Source of the DNA: an uncultured Clostridium sp.
GTDB lineage: Bacteria > Bacillota > Clostridia > Christensenellales > Borkfalkiaceae
Direction of reading: 5' to 3'
DNA: 53,991 nt
NCBI GenBank assembly: GCA_900555925.1
Contig: USMU01000002.1
Span: 1 to 53,991 of the forward strand
The stretch's first letter is position 1. Each line of letters begins with the position of its first letter. Shown one piece after another: positions 43,194 to 52,600 of this stretch. The translations under genes were made by a program, and so were the position numbers. The notes beneath the pieces were generated by a model. That model was not told the DNA's origin and ran no database searches. It saw only the letters and a program-made list of their open reading frames with translations.

Positions 43194-46100
43194 TTATTCT
43201 GCGTCTTTTCCCGCCCATTCAATGCGGAAATAGCTCAGGTTGAAATCCTGACCGGTTCCGTTGTCGTCGTTGGCGTTGTCGCGGACTTCAAATACGAACG
43301 TCACTTCTTTGCCCGAAAGGGATTCGATTCCCTGAGCCGCGCACAACGCGGAAATATCCACCTCTTTGGCCTTGATTTGACTGCTCGTTGTCCAATCGAT
43401 GACGACGACATATTTGCCGTCCACGTACATCGAAAGTTTTGCTTTTGCTCCGCCCGCAATTTCAACGGAGACTTTCAGCGCGTCCTGCGTTTCGGGCAGA
43501 ACGACGTTTTTCGCGAACCATACGTTGGTATTGCCATTTCTCTTTTCGTTTCCGCCGCCGTCCGAAGCGTCCACCTGCAACGTTCCTTTAGGCTTTAAGG
43601 TCTCTCTGTCATATGCCGCCCAATGATAATATTGGCTGGTCTGGAATTGGTCGCCGAGCATCCAATCCTCTGTACTGCCGTTTTCAAATTCGTTGGAATA
43701 GACGTCCTCGCAGACCGTATCCTCGCCCTCTACGATAAAGCGGTCGGTAATCGAGAAATTATCCAGTTTTATGGAAATGTCGCCCGTCACTTCCAGCACA
43801 AAGCTCGCTTGCTTGCCGTTGTAATCCGGGAAATACTGTTTCAGAGGGAACGCGAACGCCTGCCAGCCATCTCCCGTCACAATCGGGGTTTCCGTCCCCG
43901 AAACGCCGCGGAGCGTCGCTTGCTCGATCACCGTCTTTTCCTCTCCGCCCACCGTCATTTTCAAGCGGAAGGAGGTCGTCGCAACAGGATCGGTACTGTT
44001 TGCACGGGCATAGAACGACACCCATACATTATCCACGGTCGGAAGCGTAAACTCCGCTTTTTCCGCCGTTCCCTTCGCCGCAATTTCTATGTTTGTCTTG
44101 AAGGAAGGATATACGTCGGAAGTAGCGACATCGGAAGAACGATAGGTGACGTCGCCCGTCCAATCCTCCTCCCAAAGCAGGAAGTCGTTGAACAGCGGGT
44201 CAGTGGGAATCCAATCGGGGTGCTGCTGTAATTCGCCGTCGGTAATCGTCGCCCCCGAACCCGATTCGGGCATCACGAAATGGTCGACCGTATCCGCTTT
44301 ATCCGTCACGCTGTCCGTCATCATATTTACGATTCTGTCGAGCGAGACGACCTCGACATTATCGGAGAGCATATTGACGATCGTGCGAATATCCGAATAA
44401 TTATGAGACCAAGGGTGCACATTGATGACGGAATAAGCATCCGTCGTCGTGACGTCCGTACCCGTCTCGGTAGAGGCGTATTTATTGATTCTCGCCGCGA
44501 TATAAGCGGGCGTGGTACTCCAAAGGGAATCGCGGGGCACGATAAACGGTTTTCCGTTCTTCCAATACACGCCGCCCGAATAGGCCCCCTCAAAGTACCT
44601 TCCGCCGTTGAGGACGAGCCCGCCTTTCAGCGCTCCTACGGAAGCATAAGCGTCCATCGTCCCGAAAATGCCTCCGTCTTTGTAGTTTTCTGCACCGATA
44701 ATCGTCGTAACGCTCAAATCCGCACGGCGGAGATAAGTATCCAGCTTTCCGAGGAAATCTTGCATGTATTCCGTTCCGGAATTATAGAAATTCCCCGCAT
44801 CGATATAGCCCTGACCGGAAACCGGCGCGCAGAAATAATCGTTTTCTGTCGTAATATCGCCATTATACGCCGCATTCATGACCAAGGGCATCATATCCGA
44901 AAGAGAGGGCGTAATCGACCAAGTAACCGCAAAATCGTCCTGCTCCCGCCCCGTAGCATTCATGTAGCTGGTGGAAAAGATAGCCGTATTTTGCCAATAT
45001 TGTGCATTATCCCCGTCCGAGACGACAAAGGCGACATAATGCTTTCCGCTCTCTGCGGGTAAATCCTTATCGCTGTTCGGCTGGGTAAATCCGTCCTCGC
45101 TCCTGAATTCCTCCGCTACGTGGAAGGTCAGGTTCATCGTGTAATCGGTAGGCACGAGAAATTGTCCGTACTGACTGAACAGAGCAACGTCCTGCGTCTC
45201 GTTGTACGCATAACCGATGATGGGAATATTCTTATCCAAAAAAGAGTGAATATTCTTTTTCAAAGTATTGTTGATCGTCGTCGTGTTATCGTAATAGACG
45301 TAGAGATACTTATACGTCACGCCGTAGTCGCGGACGTAATAATTCGTTTCGCCATTCAAATCGTAATCCTGATGCACGAGCCCGCCGCTCGAAAGTTCGG
45401 TCATACAGGCGTCGAAGCACCATTTATAGCTCCACATTTCATTCGTGACGTCCATTTTTTCCGTCAGGCCGTATTCTTCAAATTCCTCCTTGTCATCCGC
45501 GGCGACGGGTAAAAATCCGGTAATTCCCGCGAGCGTGGAGGCAATATTGACCGAATAGGTATCGGGATTATAGAGGATAAAGCCTGGCGTCGCGTACCCT
45601 GCCTTCGCGGGGTCACTCGCCTCCTCGCTGTAAGCGCTGTAATAGCCCGAAGCGTCCTTAAATCCGGAGGCGAGGTCTATACCGCTCCCCCACGTTCCCG
45701 CCTCGACCATTTCGGACCAAGCGTCCATATACATGCCTACCGCATCCTCTACCGTGATGCTTTCCGAAGCAACGCCGTACTTTTCCGTCGCCTCGTCGAG
45801 ATAGTACATATCCGCATTGGTGCCGTTGGTCATATACTTTCCGTCCACGTAGAAGGTGACCTCTTTCCGCGCGAATAATCCTTGCAGCGCCGAGACCGTA
45901 TTGAGTGTATCCGCAGACATGCCCCCTTCTTCATTGAGGACAAAAACCTTTTTATCCCCGCGGAGCTTTGTCGTATTGTAATAGGAGAAATCATCGTCTC
46001 CCGTAATGTCTCCGATCTCTCCGCCTCCCGTATAATCGGGGTCCTTTTCGCCGCATATCGTGCAATAGCCGTTGACATAGTTGTGCGTATGCTCGGCGCT

Positions 46101-46220
46101 GCTGTTTCCGCCCGTTTCACTGCCCGAACTGTTCGAGGTTTGGCCTTCGCCGCAACCGGCGGAAACCGCAATCGAAAGCACGGAAAGAAGCGCCATTAAC
46201 TTAAAACCTATCTTTTTCAT
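43194..46220 (-). CDS. locus C: large GxGYxYP-like lipoprotein with CBM-like tail
   Basis: A 1008-residue lipoprotein (lipobox AVSAGC, Cys23). A short Cys/His motif follows (HTHNYVNGYCTICGEKDPDY), a small element often seen near the N-terminus of secreted Clostridia proteins. About 85-660 is a GxGYxYP-type region with a diverged motif, SGQGYIDAGNFY, and the conserved VVSDGDNAQYWQN and WSITPSLSDMMPL. Residues about 690-1008 hold two jelly-roll-type modules (one ends IKLDNFSI, one ends LSYFRIEW). The start at 46220 fits AGGAGGGG and the signal peptide. The frame is open 36 codons further to an ATG that overlaps the permease stop (ATGA at 46325-46328); translation from there would bury the signal sequence. 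It is probably a surface glycan-active enzyme. Confidence 0.8.
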   Translation of the reverse strand: MKKIGFKLMALLSVLSIAVSAGCGEGQTSNSSGSETGGNSSAEHTHNYVNGYCTICGEKDPDYTGGGEIGDITGDDDFSYYNTTKLRGDKKVFVLNEEGGMSADTLNTVSALQGLFARKEVTFYVDGKYMTNGTNADMYYLDEATEKYGVASESITVEDAVGMYMDAWSEMVEAGTWGSGIDLASGFKDASGYYSAYSEEASDPAKAGYATPGFILYNPDTYSVNIASTLAGITGFLPVAADDKEEFEEYGLTEKMDVTNEMWSYKWCFDACMTELSSGGLVHQDYDLNGETNYYVRDYGVTYKYLYVYYDNTTTINNTLKKNIHSFLDKNIPIIGYAYNETQDVALFSQYGQFLVPTDYTMNLTFHVAEEFRSEDGFTQPNSDKDLPAESGKHYVAFVVSDGDNAQYWQNTAIFSTSYMNATGREQDDFAVTWSITPSLSDMMPLVMNAAYNGDITTENDYFCAPVSGQGYIDAGNFYNSGTEYMQDFLGKLDTYLRRADLSVTTIIGAENYKDGGIFGTMDAYASVGALKGGLVLNGGRYFEGAYSGGVYWKNGKPFIVPRDSLWSTTPAYIAARINKYASTETGTDVTTTDAYSVINVHPWSHNYSDIRTIVNMLSDNVEVVSLDRIVNMMTDSVTDKADTVDHFVMPESGSGATITDGELQQHPDWIPTDPLFNDFLLWEEDWTGDVTYRSSDVATSDVYPSFKTNIEIAAKGTAEKAEFTLPTVDNVWVSFYARANSTDPVATTSFRLKMTVGGEEKTVIEQATLRGVSGTETPIVTGDGWQAFAFPLKQYFPDYNGKQASFVLEVTGDISIKLDNFSITDRFIVEGEDTVCEDVYSNEFENGSTEDWMLGDQFQTSQYYHWAAYDRETLKPKGTLQVDASDGGGNEKRNGNTNVWFAKNVVLPETQDALKVSVEIAGGAKAKLSMYVDGKYVVVIDWTTSSQIKAKEVDISALCAAQGIESLSGKEVTFVFEVRDNANDDNGTGQDFNLSYFRIEWAGKDAE

Positions 46221-46324
46221 TTTCGATTTTTCCCCTCCTTTGAGGATATTTTCATCGCGTAAATCGGCGGCGCGTAAATCGGGCTTAAACCGATTGACTA
46301 TCGCTTCCGCCAAGGCCGATTCTT

Positions 46325-47215
46325 TCATTTCAGGCCCGCGATATTGCTTTGATTGAGAATATATTTTTGGAAGATGAGATACATGATAATAATGGGAACA
46401 GTAATGAGAATCATGCCCGCGGAGCGAACATAAGTATCCGCATTCCCGCCGAAATTGGGATAGAAACTCTGCATTGCGAGCTGTAAAGTATACAGCCAGC
46501 CGGAGCCGGAAGTCGTATAGAGAATCATGGGGAAGAGATACTCGTTCCATGTCCCGATAAAAGTCAAAATGACATAGGTCATAATGATGGGTACCGACAT
46601 CGGGAAAACGATGACGATGATTTTCTTAAACTCACCGCACCCGTCGATTCCGGCGGCCTCCAAGACGCTGTCGGGAATATTCGACATGTACTGCTTTACT
46701 AAAAATATCCCGAATACGTTGACGATACCCGGCAAAATAATTCCGAGAATACTGTCGTTGATCCCGAAAAAAATCGTAAGTTTATAGTTTGCCGCCAATA
46801 AAATCTCTCCGGGAATCATCAGAGTCGTCAAAAGGAGCGTGCTCACAAACGCCTTTCCTTTGAACTGCATCTTTGCAAGGACATACCCGACGAGCACGGC
46901 GACAAATAAACTGAGTCCCGTAAAAGACACGGTATGCAGGAGGCTGACGCCGAGCGCCTGAAAGAGTCTGGCCGACTCGATGACCGTCTTGAAGTTGACG
47001 AGGGTAAAATCCGCGAACCAAATGTAAACCTTTCCGATTTCGGGAAGAAATTCCGGAGAATGTGTAGCGTCTATCAGCTTTATCCAAAAAGGAAAGGTCT
47101 GAAAGAAAGCCACTATCGCGAGAAATACGATACTGATTATTTGAAAACGCCTGTCTTGGCGGCGCTGTGTTTTTACGCTTTTTGGCGCAGAGAGCACCGA
47201 CTTTTCGCTATTCAA
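46325..47215 (-). CDS. locus C: sugar ABC transporter permease (MalG type)
   Basis: A 296-residue CUT1 permease with six membrane segments, EAA loop SVLEAAGIDGCGEFKKIIVIVFP and the typical end FQKYILNQSNIAGLK. The start is TTG with GGAGGAG seven bases upstream; it lies inside the end of the preceding permease gene (8-base overlap). It works with that permease and the binding protein of locus C. Confidence 0.92.
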   Translation of the reverse strand: MNSEKSVLSAPKSVKTQRRQDRRFQIISIVFLAIVAFFQTFPFWIKLIDATHSPEFLPEIGKVYIWFADFTLVNFKTVIESARLFQALGVSLLHTVSFTGLSLFVAVLVGYVLAKMQFKGKAFVSTLLLTTLMIPGEILLAANYKLTIFFGINDSILGIILPGIVNVFGIFLVKQYMSNIPDSVLEAAGIDGCGEFKKIIVIVFPMSVPIIMTYVILTFIGTWNEYLFPMILYTTSGSGWLYTLQLAMQSFYPNFGGNADTYVRSAGMILITVPIIIMYLIFQKYILNQSNIAGLK

Positions 47216-48149
47216 TCGTAGACTCCTCCTTTCCCGCTATTTTTCTTTGAATGATAGAAACGATTAAAATGAAAATGAACAATACAAAGGCATAGGCACA
47301 CCCCTGCCCCACTCTCGACGGAGCCTTAAAAATCGTATTATAAATGAGCAGCATTACCGATTGCGTGCTGCTTGCCGGCCCGCCGTCCGTGACGAGCTGC
47401 ATAGGGCCGAGAATCTTAAATCCGTCGATAATGGATAAGAGCGTATTGAGCACAATCGCATTCTTCATGAGCGGCATAGTCACCCGGAAAAAGATTTTGA
47501 ACCGGCTGGACGTCTCCAAGCTGGCGGCTTCGGTATACGTCGAAGGAATGGAAACGATAGACGCATAATAAATCAATAATTTTTGACAGAAGCCGAAAAA
47601 GAAGGGAACGACCATCAGCGCCCAAATGGCGGTATTGGAATTTTCCAACCATTGGACGGGCGAGCCGCCGAAAAACATGATGATTTGGTTGACGATGCCG
47701 GAGGAATCGGAGGCAAACAGCGTCTTGGAAATATCGGCGCCAACGACGGCGGAAACGAGGGAGGGCCAAAAGAGAAAGGCCAAAAAGAACTTTCCGCCGC
47801 GCTTCAAGCTCTTGATGAGAAAGGCGCAGAGAATCCCCATGACGTTATTTCCGATCATCATGACGACCGTCCAAAGGAGCGTGACCTTCATTGCATTCCA
47901 AAACGCCTTGAATTGAGAGGAGCCCGCCGTAAAGATATTGATGTAATTTTGAAAGTCAATTTTTGTAGCGAACTCCAAGCCATAGCCGCCGCGCATATTT
48001 GTGAAGCTGGTAAAGAACGCCCAGAGCAGTGCGACGACGAAAAAGACCGTCCACCAAAGGAGCGGAATCCCTATCAGCGAATAAGCGACGATTTCCCGCT
48101 TATATTTTTTTGAAAAGGGCTGTTTCTTTTTTCCGGCGACGTTTTTCAT
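47208..48149 (-). CDS. locus C: sugar ABC transporter permease (MalF type)
   Basis: A 313-residue CUT1 permease. The first membrane segment follows a Lys-rich N-terminus (VAGKKKQPFSKKYKREIV). The EAA loop reads TYTEAASLETSSRFKIFFRVTMP, in which the usual Gly after Asp is changed (AASLETSS instead of AAxIDGAG), a mild deviation at the ATPase contact. GGGAGG lies about 12 bases before the ATG. The stop is TAG, inside the next gene's start region. Confidence 0.92.
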   Translation of the reverse strand: MKNVAGKKKQPFSKKYKREIVAYSLIGIPLLWWTVFFVVALLWAFFTSFTNMRGGYGLEFATKIDFQNYINIFTAGSSQFKAFWNAMKVTLLWTVVMMIGNNVMGILCAFLIKSLKRGGKFFLAFLFWPSLVSAVVGADISKTLFASDSSGIVNQIIMFFGGSPVQWLENSNTAIWALMVVPFFFGFCQKLLIYYASIVSIPSTYTEAASLETSSRFKIFFRVTMPLMKNAIVLNTLLSIIDGFKILGPMQLVTDGGPASSTQSVMLLIYNTIFKAPSRVGQGCAYAFVLFIFILIVSIIQRKIAGKEESTIE

Positions 48150-48193
48150 TTTTGAGCAAGACCTCCCGTCACTAAAATTTATCCGCCTCGGTT

Positions 48194-49528
48194 TTATTCC
48201 GAATAAATATCTTCGAGCGCGGAAGTCACCTGATTATGAATCCCGATGCACGCCTGCCGAACGCCGTCCTCTCCGTCGTAGGTTCTCTGCACGAGGTTCG
48301 TGACGAAGGTTCCCAGCACGGATTCTATATCCGTCCAAGCGGGCGAGCCGGGACGCACGACGACATTTTCGAGCTGTTCGACGTATACCTGCCATACATC
48401 TCCCGAATAGTAGTCGTCCTCAATGGCGGTTTTTGTCGTAGGAAGAAGGTTTTGCGGCGTGGAGAAGGCGAGCTGGTATTTGTCGTTGGAAGCGACGAAT
48501 TTCACGAAGTCCGCCGCCAAAGCGGAATTGCTGTTATTGGTGACGACGAGGCTGTAAAGTCCCAGCGTCGCGCCCGAATTTCCGCCTTCCGTGAAGGGAA
48601 TCGCCGTCGTATATCCTACCTCCCAATTATACGCCTTGGAATATTTTTCGTAATCGGACATTTTCCAAGGTCCCATTTCGATAAATCCGACCTTTCCCGA
48701 TTCAAATTTCGCCTCTGCGAAGGTGGGGGTCGAGTACTGTCCCAGCTCGTATAATTTAAGCGCCGCATCCATGCAGGGCTGCGTATTGATGAGGCTCTCT
48801 TTCAAATCCTCCGAAAGGATTCCCGTCCCGCCGCTCCGATTGACATAGGCGAGATAGGTCATGGACGCCATGGAAGTGTTCCCCGTCCCTGCGGGAAGCG
48901 TAACGGCATAATAGGGATCCCCCGCCGTAGAAGCGTCGTTGAGCGCATTTATCTTTTTTGCAAGCTCGATAAATTCGTCGTAATTTTTCGGCAGCACGAT
49001 TTTATCCGTCGTCGTATTCTGCGCCTTGGCGATCAACGTCTTGTTGTAGACGGTAGCGAGAATATTGGCGCTCATGGGCAACGCATAGAGACTGTCCTCA
49101 TAAAAATTCGCGTCCCAAAGCGTAGGGATAAAGGTGTCGGACAAAGACTCGAACCCCGCGCTGGAAAGATTGGCTATGTATCCGTAATAGGCGAGCATCT
49201 GTACGTAAACGTGATCTACGTAAGCAATATCGGGTGCGGAGTTGCCCGCGCAGGCGAGCATATACGCCGAATAGAAATCTGCCGTGGATTGACCGATAAT
49301 TTCGATTTCCACTTTGGGATTTTCTTCTATATAGTCCGCTTTTGCCTGCTCTATCGCCTTCATTTCCACCGTAGAGCCCGGCCACCAAATCGTAATTTTA
49401 CCCTCTTTGCTGGTCAGCTCTCCGATGCTGTTATCGCTCGTTCTTCCGCCCAGCGTACAGGCCGCGCCGGAAACCGCCGTCGCAGCAATCAACGTCACGG
49501 CGCAAATCGCGGAGATAATTTTTTTCAT
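48194..49528 (-). CDS. locus C: extracellular sugar-binding lipoprotein
   Basis: A 444-residue family 1 solute-binding protein with a lipoprotein signal (VSGAACTLGG, Cys24). Typical stretches are KITIWWPGSTVEMKAIEQAKADY, YALPMSANILATVYNK and VGFIEMGPWKMSDY. The ligand is unknown; it should deliver products of the GxGYxYP proteins to the two permeases that follow (gap 44 bases). AAGGAGG stands seven bases before the ATG. Two stem-loops in the leader (49553-49607) separate it from the giant lipoprotein gene. Confidence 0.93.
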   Translation of the reverse strand: MKKIISAICAVTLIAATAVSGAACTLGGRTSDNSIGELTSKEGKITIWWPGSTVEMKAIEQAKADYIEENPKVEIEIIGQSTADFYSAYMLACAGNSAPDIAYVDHVYVQMLAYYGYIANLSSAGFESLSDTFIPTLWDANFYEDSLYALPMSANILATVYNKTLIAKAQNTTTDKIVLPKNYDEFIELAKKINALNDASTAGDPYYAVTLPAGTGNTSMASMTYLAYVNRSGGTGILSEDLKESLINTQPCMDAALKLYELGQYSTPTFAEAKFESGKVGFIEMGPWKMSDYEKYSKAYNWEVGYTTAIPFTEGGNSGATLGLYSLVVTNNSNSALAADFVKFVASNDKYQLAFSTPQNLLPTTKTAIEDDYYSGDVWQVYVEQLENVVVRPGSPAWTDIESVLGTFVTNLVQRTYDGEDGVRQACIGIHNQVTSALEDIYSE

Positions 49529-49552
49529 GTCTGTTCCTCCTTTTTGAACGGA

Positions 49553-49607
49553 GCGGAAACCCCTTCCGCCCTCTCTTTTCTCCCCGTCCGCGTTTCCGCG
49601 GACGGGG
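49553..49607 (-). promoter_or_regulatory. two intercistronic stem-loops before the locus C binding protein
   Basis: On the minus strand the first is CCCCGTCCGCG / CGCGGACGGGG (49582-49607), a perfect 11-bp stem capped by GAAA, a stable tetraloop. The second is GCGGAA / TTCCGC (49553-49569). Neither is followed by a T-run. Such structures can stabilise the 5' end of the downstream message and raise binding-protein yield; this is inferred. Confidence 0.55.
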
Positions 49608-49624
49608 CCTCTTTTCCTTATAAC

Positions 49625-52600
49625 TCAGCTTAAAGCTATGCTCGTAATGACGCAGTGCGAACCTTGATCCACGCCGATACGGATTTCTATTTTCTTTCCC
49701 GCATAAGCCGAAAGGTCGTAGGTATATGCTTGCGGAGTTTCGTATTTCTTGTCGGTCGTATCCAGCTCTACGGTATCCTCTGTCGCGCCGGCCGCCCGAA
49801 TCCGAACCGCCTGACCGTCCACCATGACGGCGACATACATTTTCGGATTGGTTTCATTTTCGCGGACGAATACCCGCGCGTTAACCGTCAGCGTTTTGAG
49901 TCCCGTCAAATCCACCGTCTTGGAAAGGTAACCCGTGTTACGAATATCCGCGCCCTCTCCGACGCCGGAATCCCAGTCGCCCGTTATCTTCCAGCCCGTA
50001 TATTCGTCGAGAATAGCGGCCTTATTTGCCCAAGAAGTTACTTTTGCGACGGTAATTTTCACTTCGCAATACACTTCGGGGGAAGACTTTAAGGAAATAC
50101 GCACGGTATAATCACCGAGGGGCGCATTTTCCGCCGCCGTGAACTTTCCGTCCGCGAGCGTATAGGAAGCGTCTGTTGCGGTTTCGGGCTTTGCCGTCAC
50201 GGAGAACTGCGTTTCCTGCTCCGCGGGAATCGTATAATAGTCAAAAGTATAGCTTCCGCCCGCCTCAATCGTCGCGGCGGTCTCGTTTGCCGTCACTGCC
50301 GTTTCCACGGCGGAGACGGTCACGGTCACTTCAAAGGTCACATATTTATCGCTGCTTCCGTAAGCCAACGCTTTGACGAGCAATTTTGCCGTTCCGTTCT
50401 TGACGGGAGTAATCGCGCCGTTTGCGACGGTGAAAATCGTCTCGTCGGAGGAAGAGAGCTGAATTTCGCCCGTTTCTCCGTTGTTCAAAGCGGGGAATAC
50501 GCCCCAAGGATACAGTGCGGCCGCCGTCGTATTGCTGTAAAATGTCGTTGTCGTCAGTTGCAGAGACACCTTTTCGCTCAAAGAACCCGTATAGGTGAGC
50601 GTGAGCGGCGCATATACGCCCTCGGCAGTATACGACCCTTTTCCGTCTCCGCCCTTTCCCGAAGCGCTCACCGTCCAGCCGTCGGCCGCAAGGGAGGCAT
50701 TCGCATACATTCTATACGTATTATAGTCGGCTTCCACTTCGCCGTCAGGCGCGGGGATTGCTCCTTCGGGCATTTCCGCCGAAAGGGTGATTCCGCTGAG
50801 ATACAGGTATCCGCCCGCCGCGGAATCGGAATCCTTCGGGAAGTTGCCGTTATTCTGTAAGCCGCCTACCATTTCAAACAACACGAGGATATTTCTTCCC
50901 GCATAGGCGCTCACGTCGAGGGAGAGCGTATACCATTCCTCTTTTTGCTTCCAGCGGCTGGCGATCGTCGTCCAATCGAGGAGCATATCCACAGTCCAGT
51001 TCTCTCCTTCGAGATAGGCGACGCGCACGCGGATATTGCTGCTTTCGAGGTATCTGTCGTCGCTGTGCCCGTGTACCTTGAAGCTAAAATACTTCATATC
51101 CTTCCCGACGGAAATGAGGTTATAGCCGATATTGACGGGATTTTGACTATTCGCCTGAACGACATGGCTTTCAAACTGTATCGCATCGCCGTCGGTATTC
51201 CATTTCGCGTTTGAATGTCTCTTATCTACGGTATTGAAAACAAATTTCTTCAAGCCCGCCGCGTTCGTCCAGCTTGCGCTGTCATCTGCGCTCAACATGG
51301 CTGCGGAAGTTTTGGTGACGTTCGTCCCCGCAATCAACGATTCGTCCGCATTGTACGCGCTCACCGTGACCGTGAAGGAAATCGCAAGGTCGGGATTGTC
51401 GTCCGGCGTAATCGTGACCGTCGTCGTTCCCGCTCCGATAAACGAAAATTCTCCGTTTTCAAAAGCGACTACTCCATCGGTACCCATCGCTACTTTATAG
51501 GTCGTCACGGACGCATTTTCATTTGCCGTAAACCTGAACCCAAGCGCTTTATCCGTATAAATCTCGTCCTCGTCGAACGTGGCGGCAATCGCCGCACCCG
51601 ACAGCGTATCCGTACCGTAATGGATTTCCCGTTCTCCGAGGTAAAGCCCGCCGTCAAATTTCGTCAATGCAGTATATTGTGTCACCGTGAGCGTAAATTC
51701 CGCGGTCGCTTTCGGATTATCCGTAGATGCCACTACGATTTTATATTCCCCGACGGGCGCATCTGTGGCGATAGAAATAACGCCCGCGCTCGAAATAGCA
51801 ATTCCGTCCTTACCTCCTTCGGGCGCATCTGCAAGCGTATACGTCAAAGTCTTATAGGACGCATCGGAAGGAGTCACAGTCGCGTTTATGGTATAGGTGC
51901 CGCCTTGCCCCACAGAGGCCTTGTCACTCGCAAGAGAAACGCTCTCCACGGCCTTATAGCTGTTTATCCAAAGCCCCTTGAAATGCAGCTCGCAGTTGTT
52001 GTCCGTCTGCGCCAAAGAGGTCTCGATGACGATTGCGACGTCGGAATCCTTAAAGTCGTCGGGAATTTGGTACTCCGCATACGGCTTGCCGTCGTCCAGA
52101 GGTTTGCTCTTCAATACCCAGCCGTCGGTAACGCACTTTGCAGTGCCGTCCGCCTTCACCAGCGTGATACGATAACTGCCGAACGTCTTGTCATTGTTGC
52201 CGATTGCTACCGTCATCGTCGTAGCCGTCGCGGGAATATGCGCCTTCGTCCAGGTCAAAGCCGTCACTTCCCCCGCGGAAAGTCCCGTCGAAGAATCGAT
52301 TCGGGTTTCCAGACACACCCCGTAAATGCGATCTGCGGTGCCGAGATAGAAAATCTTCTGATTGCCGTCGTCACCGTCGGGATTGGCCGTAGTTTTGTTC
52401 ATTACGAGTCTCCAATCTCCGAGAAGCCCCTTCGTATAATCCAAATCGTCGGGATTCGAGTCGAAATTCCAATTCACCTCGGTATCCGCAGTCATGGAAT
52501 CGAATTCGCTCTTCAAAACGCCGTTATACAGCGTATCCACGACCTCTACTTTGATTTTTATTTCCGCCTCTCCGGAAGTATTGGACACTGTGAGCACGGC

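Noticed and set aside
46221..46550. 110-residue N-terminal extension of the large GxGYxYP protein
   Set aside because: It overlaps the permease gene and would bury the lipoprotein signal; the ATG at 46220 has AGGAGGGG.
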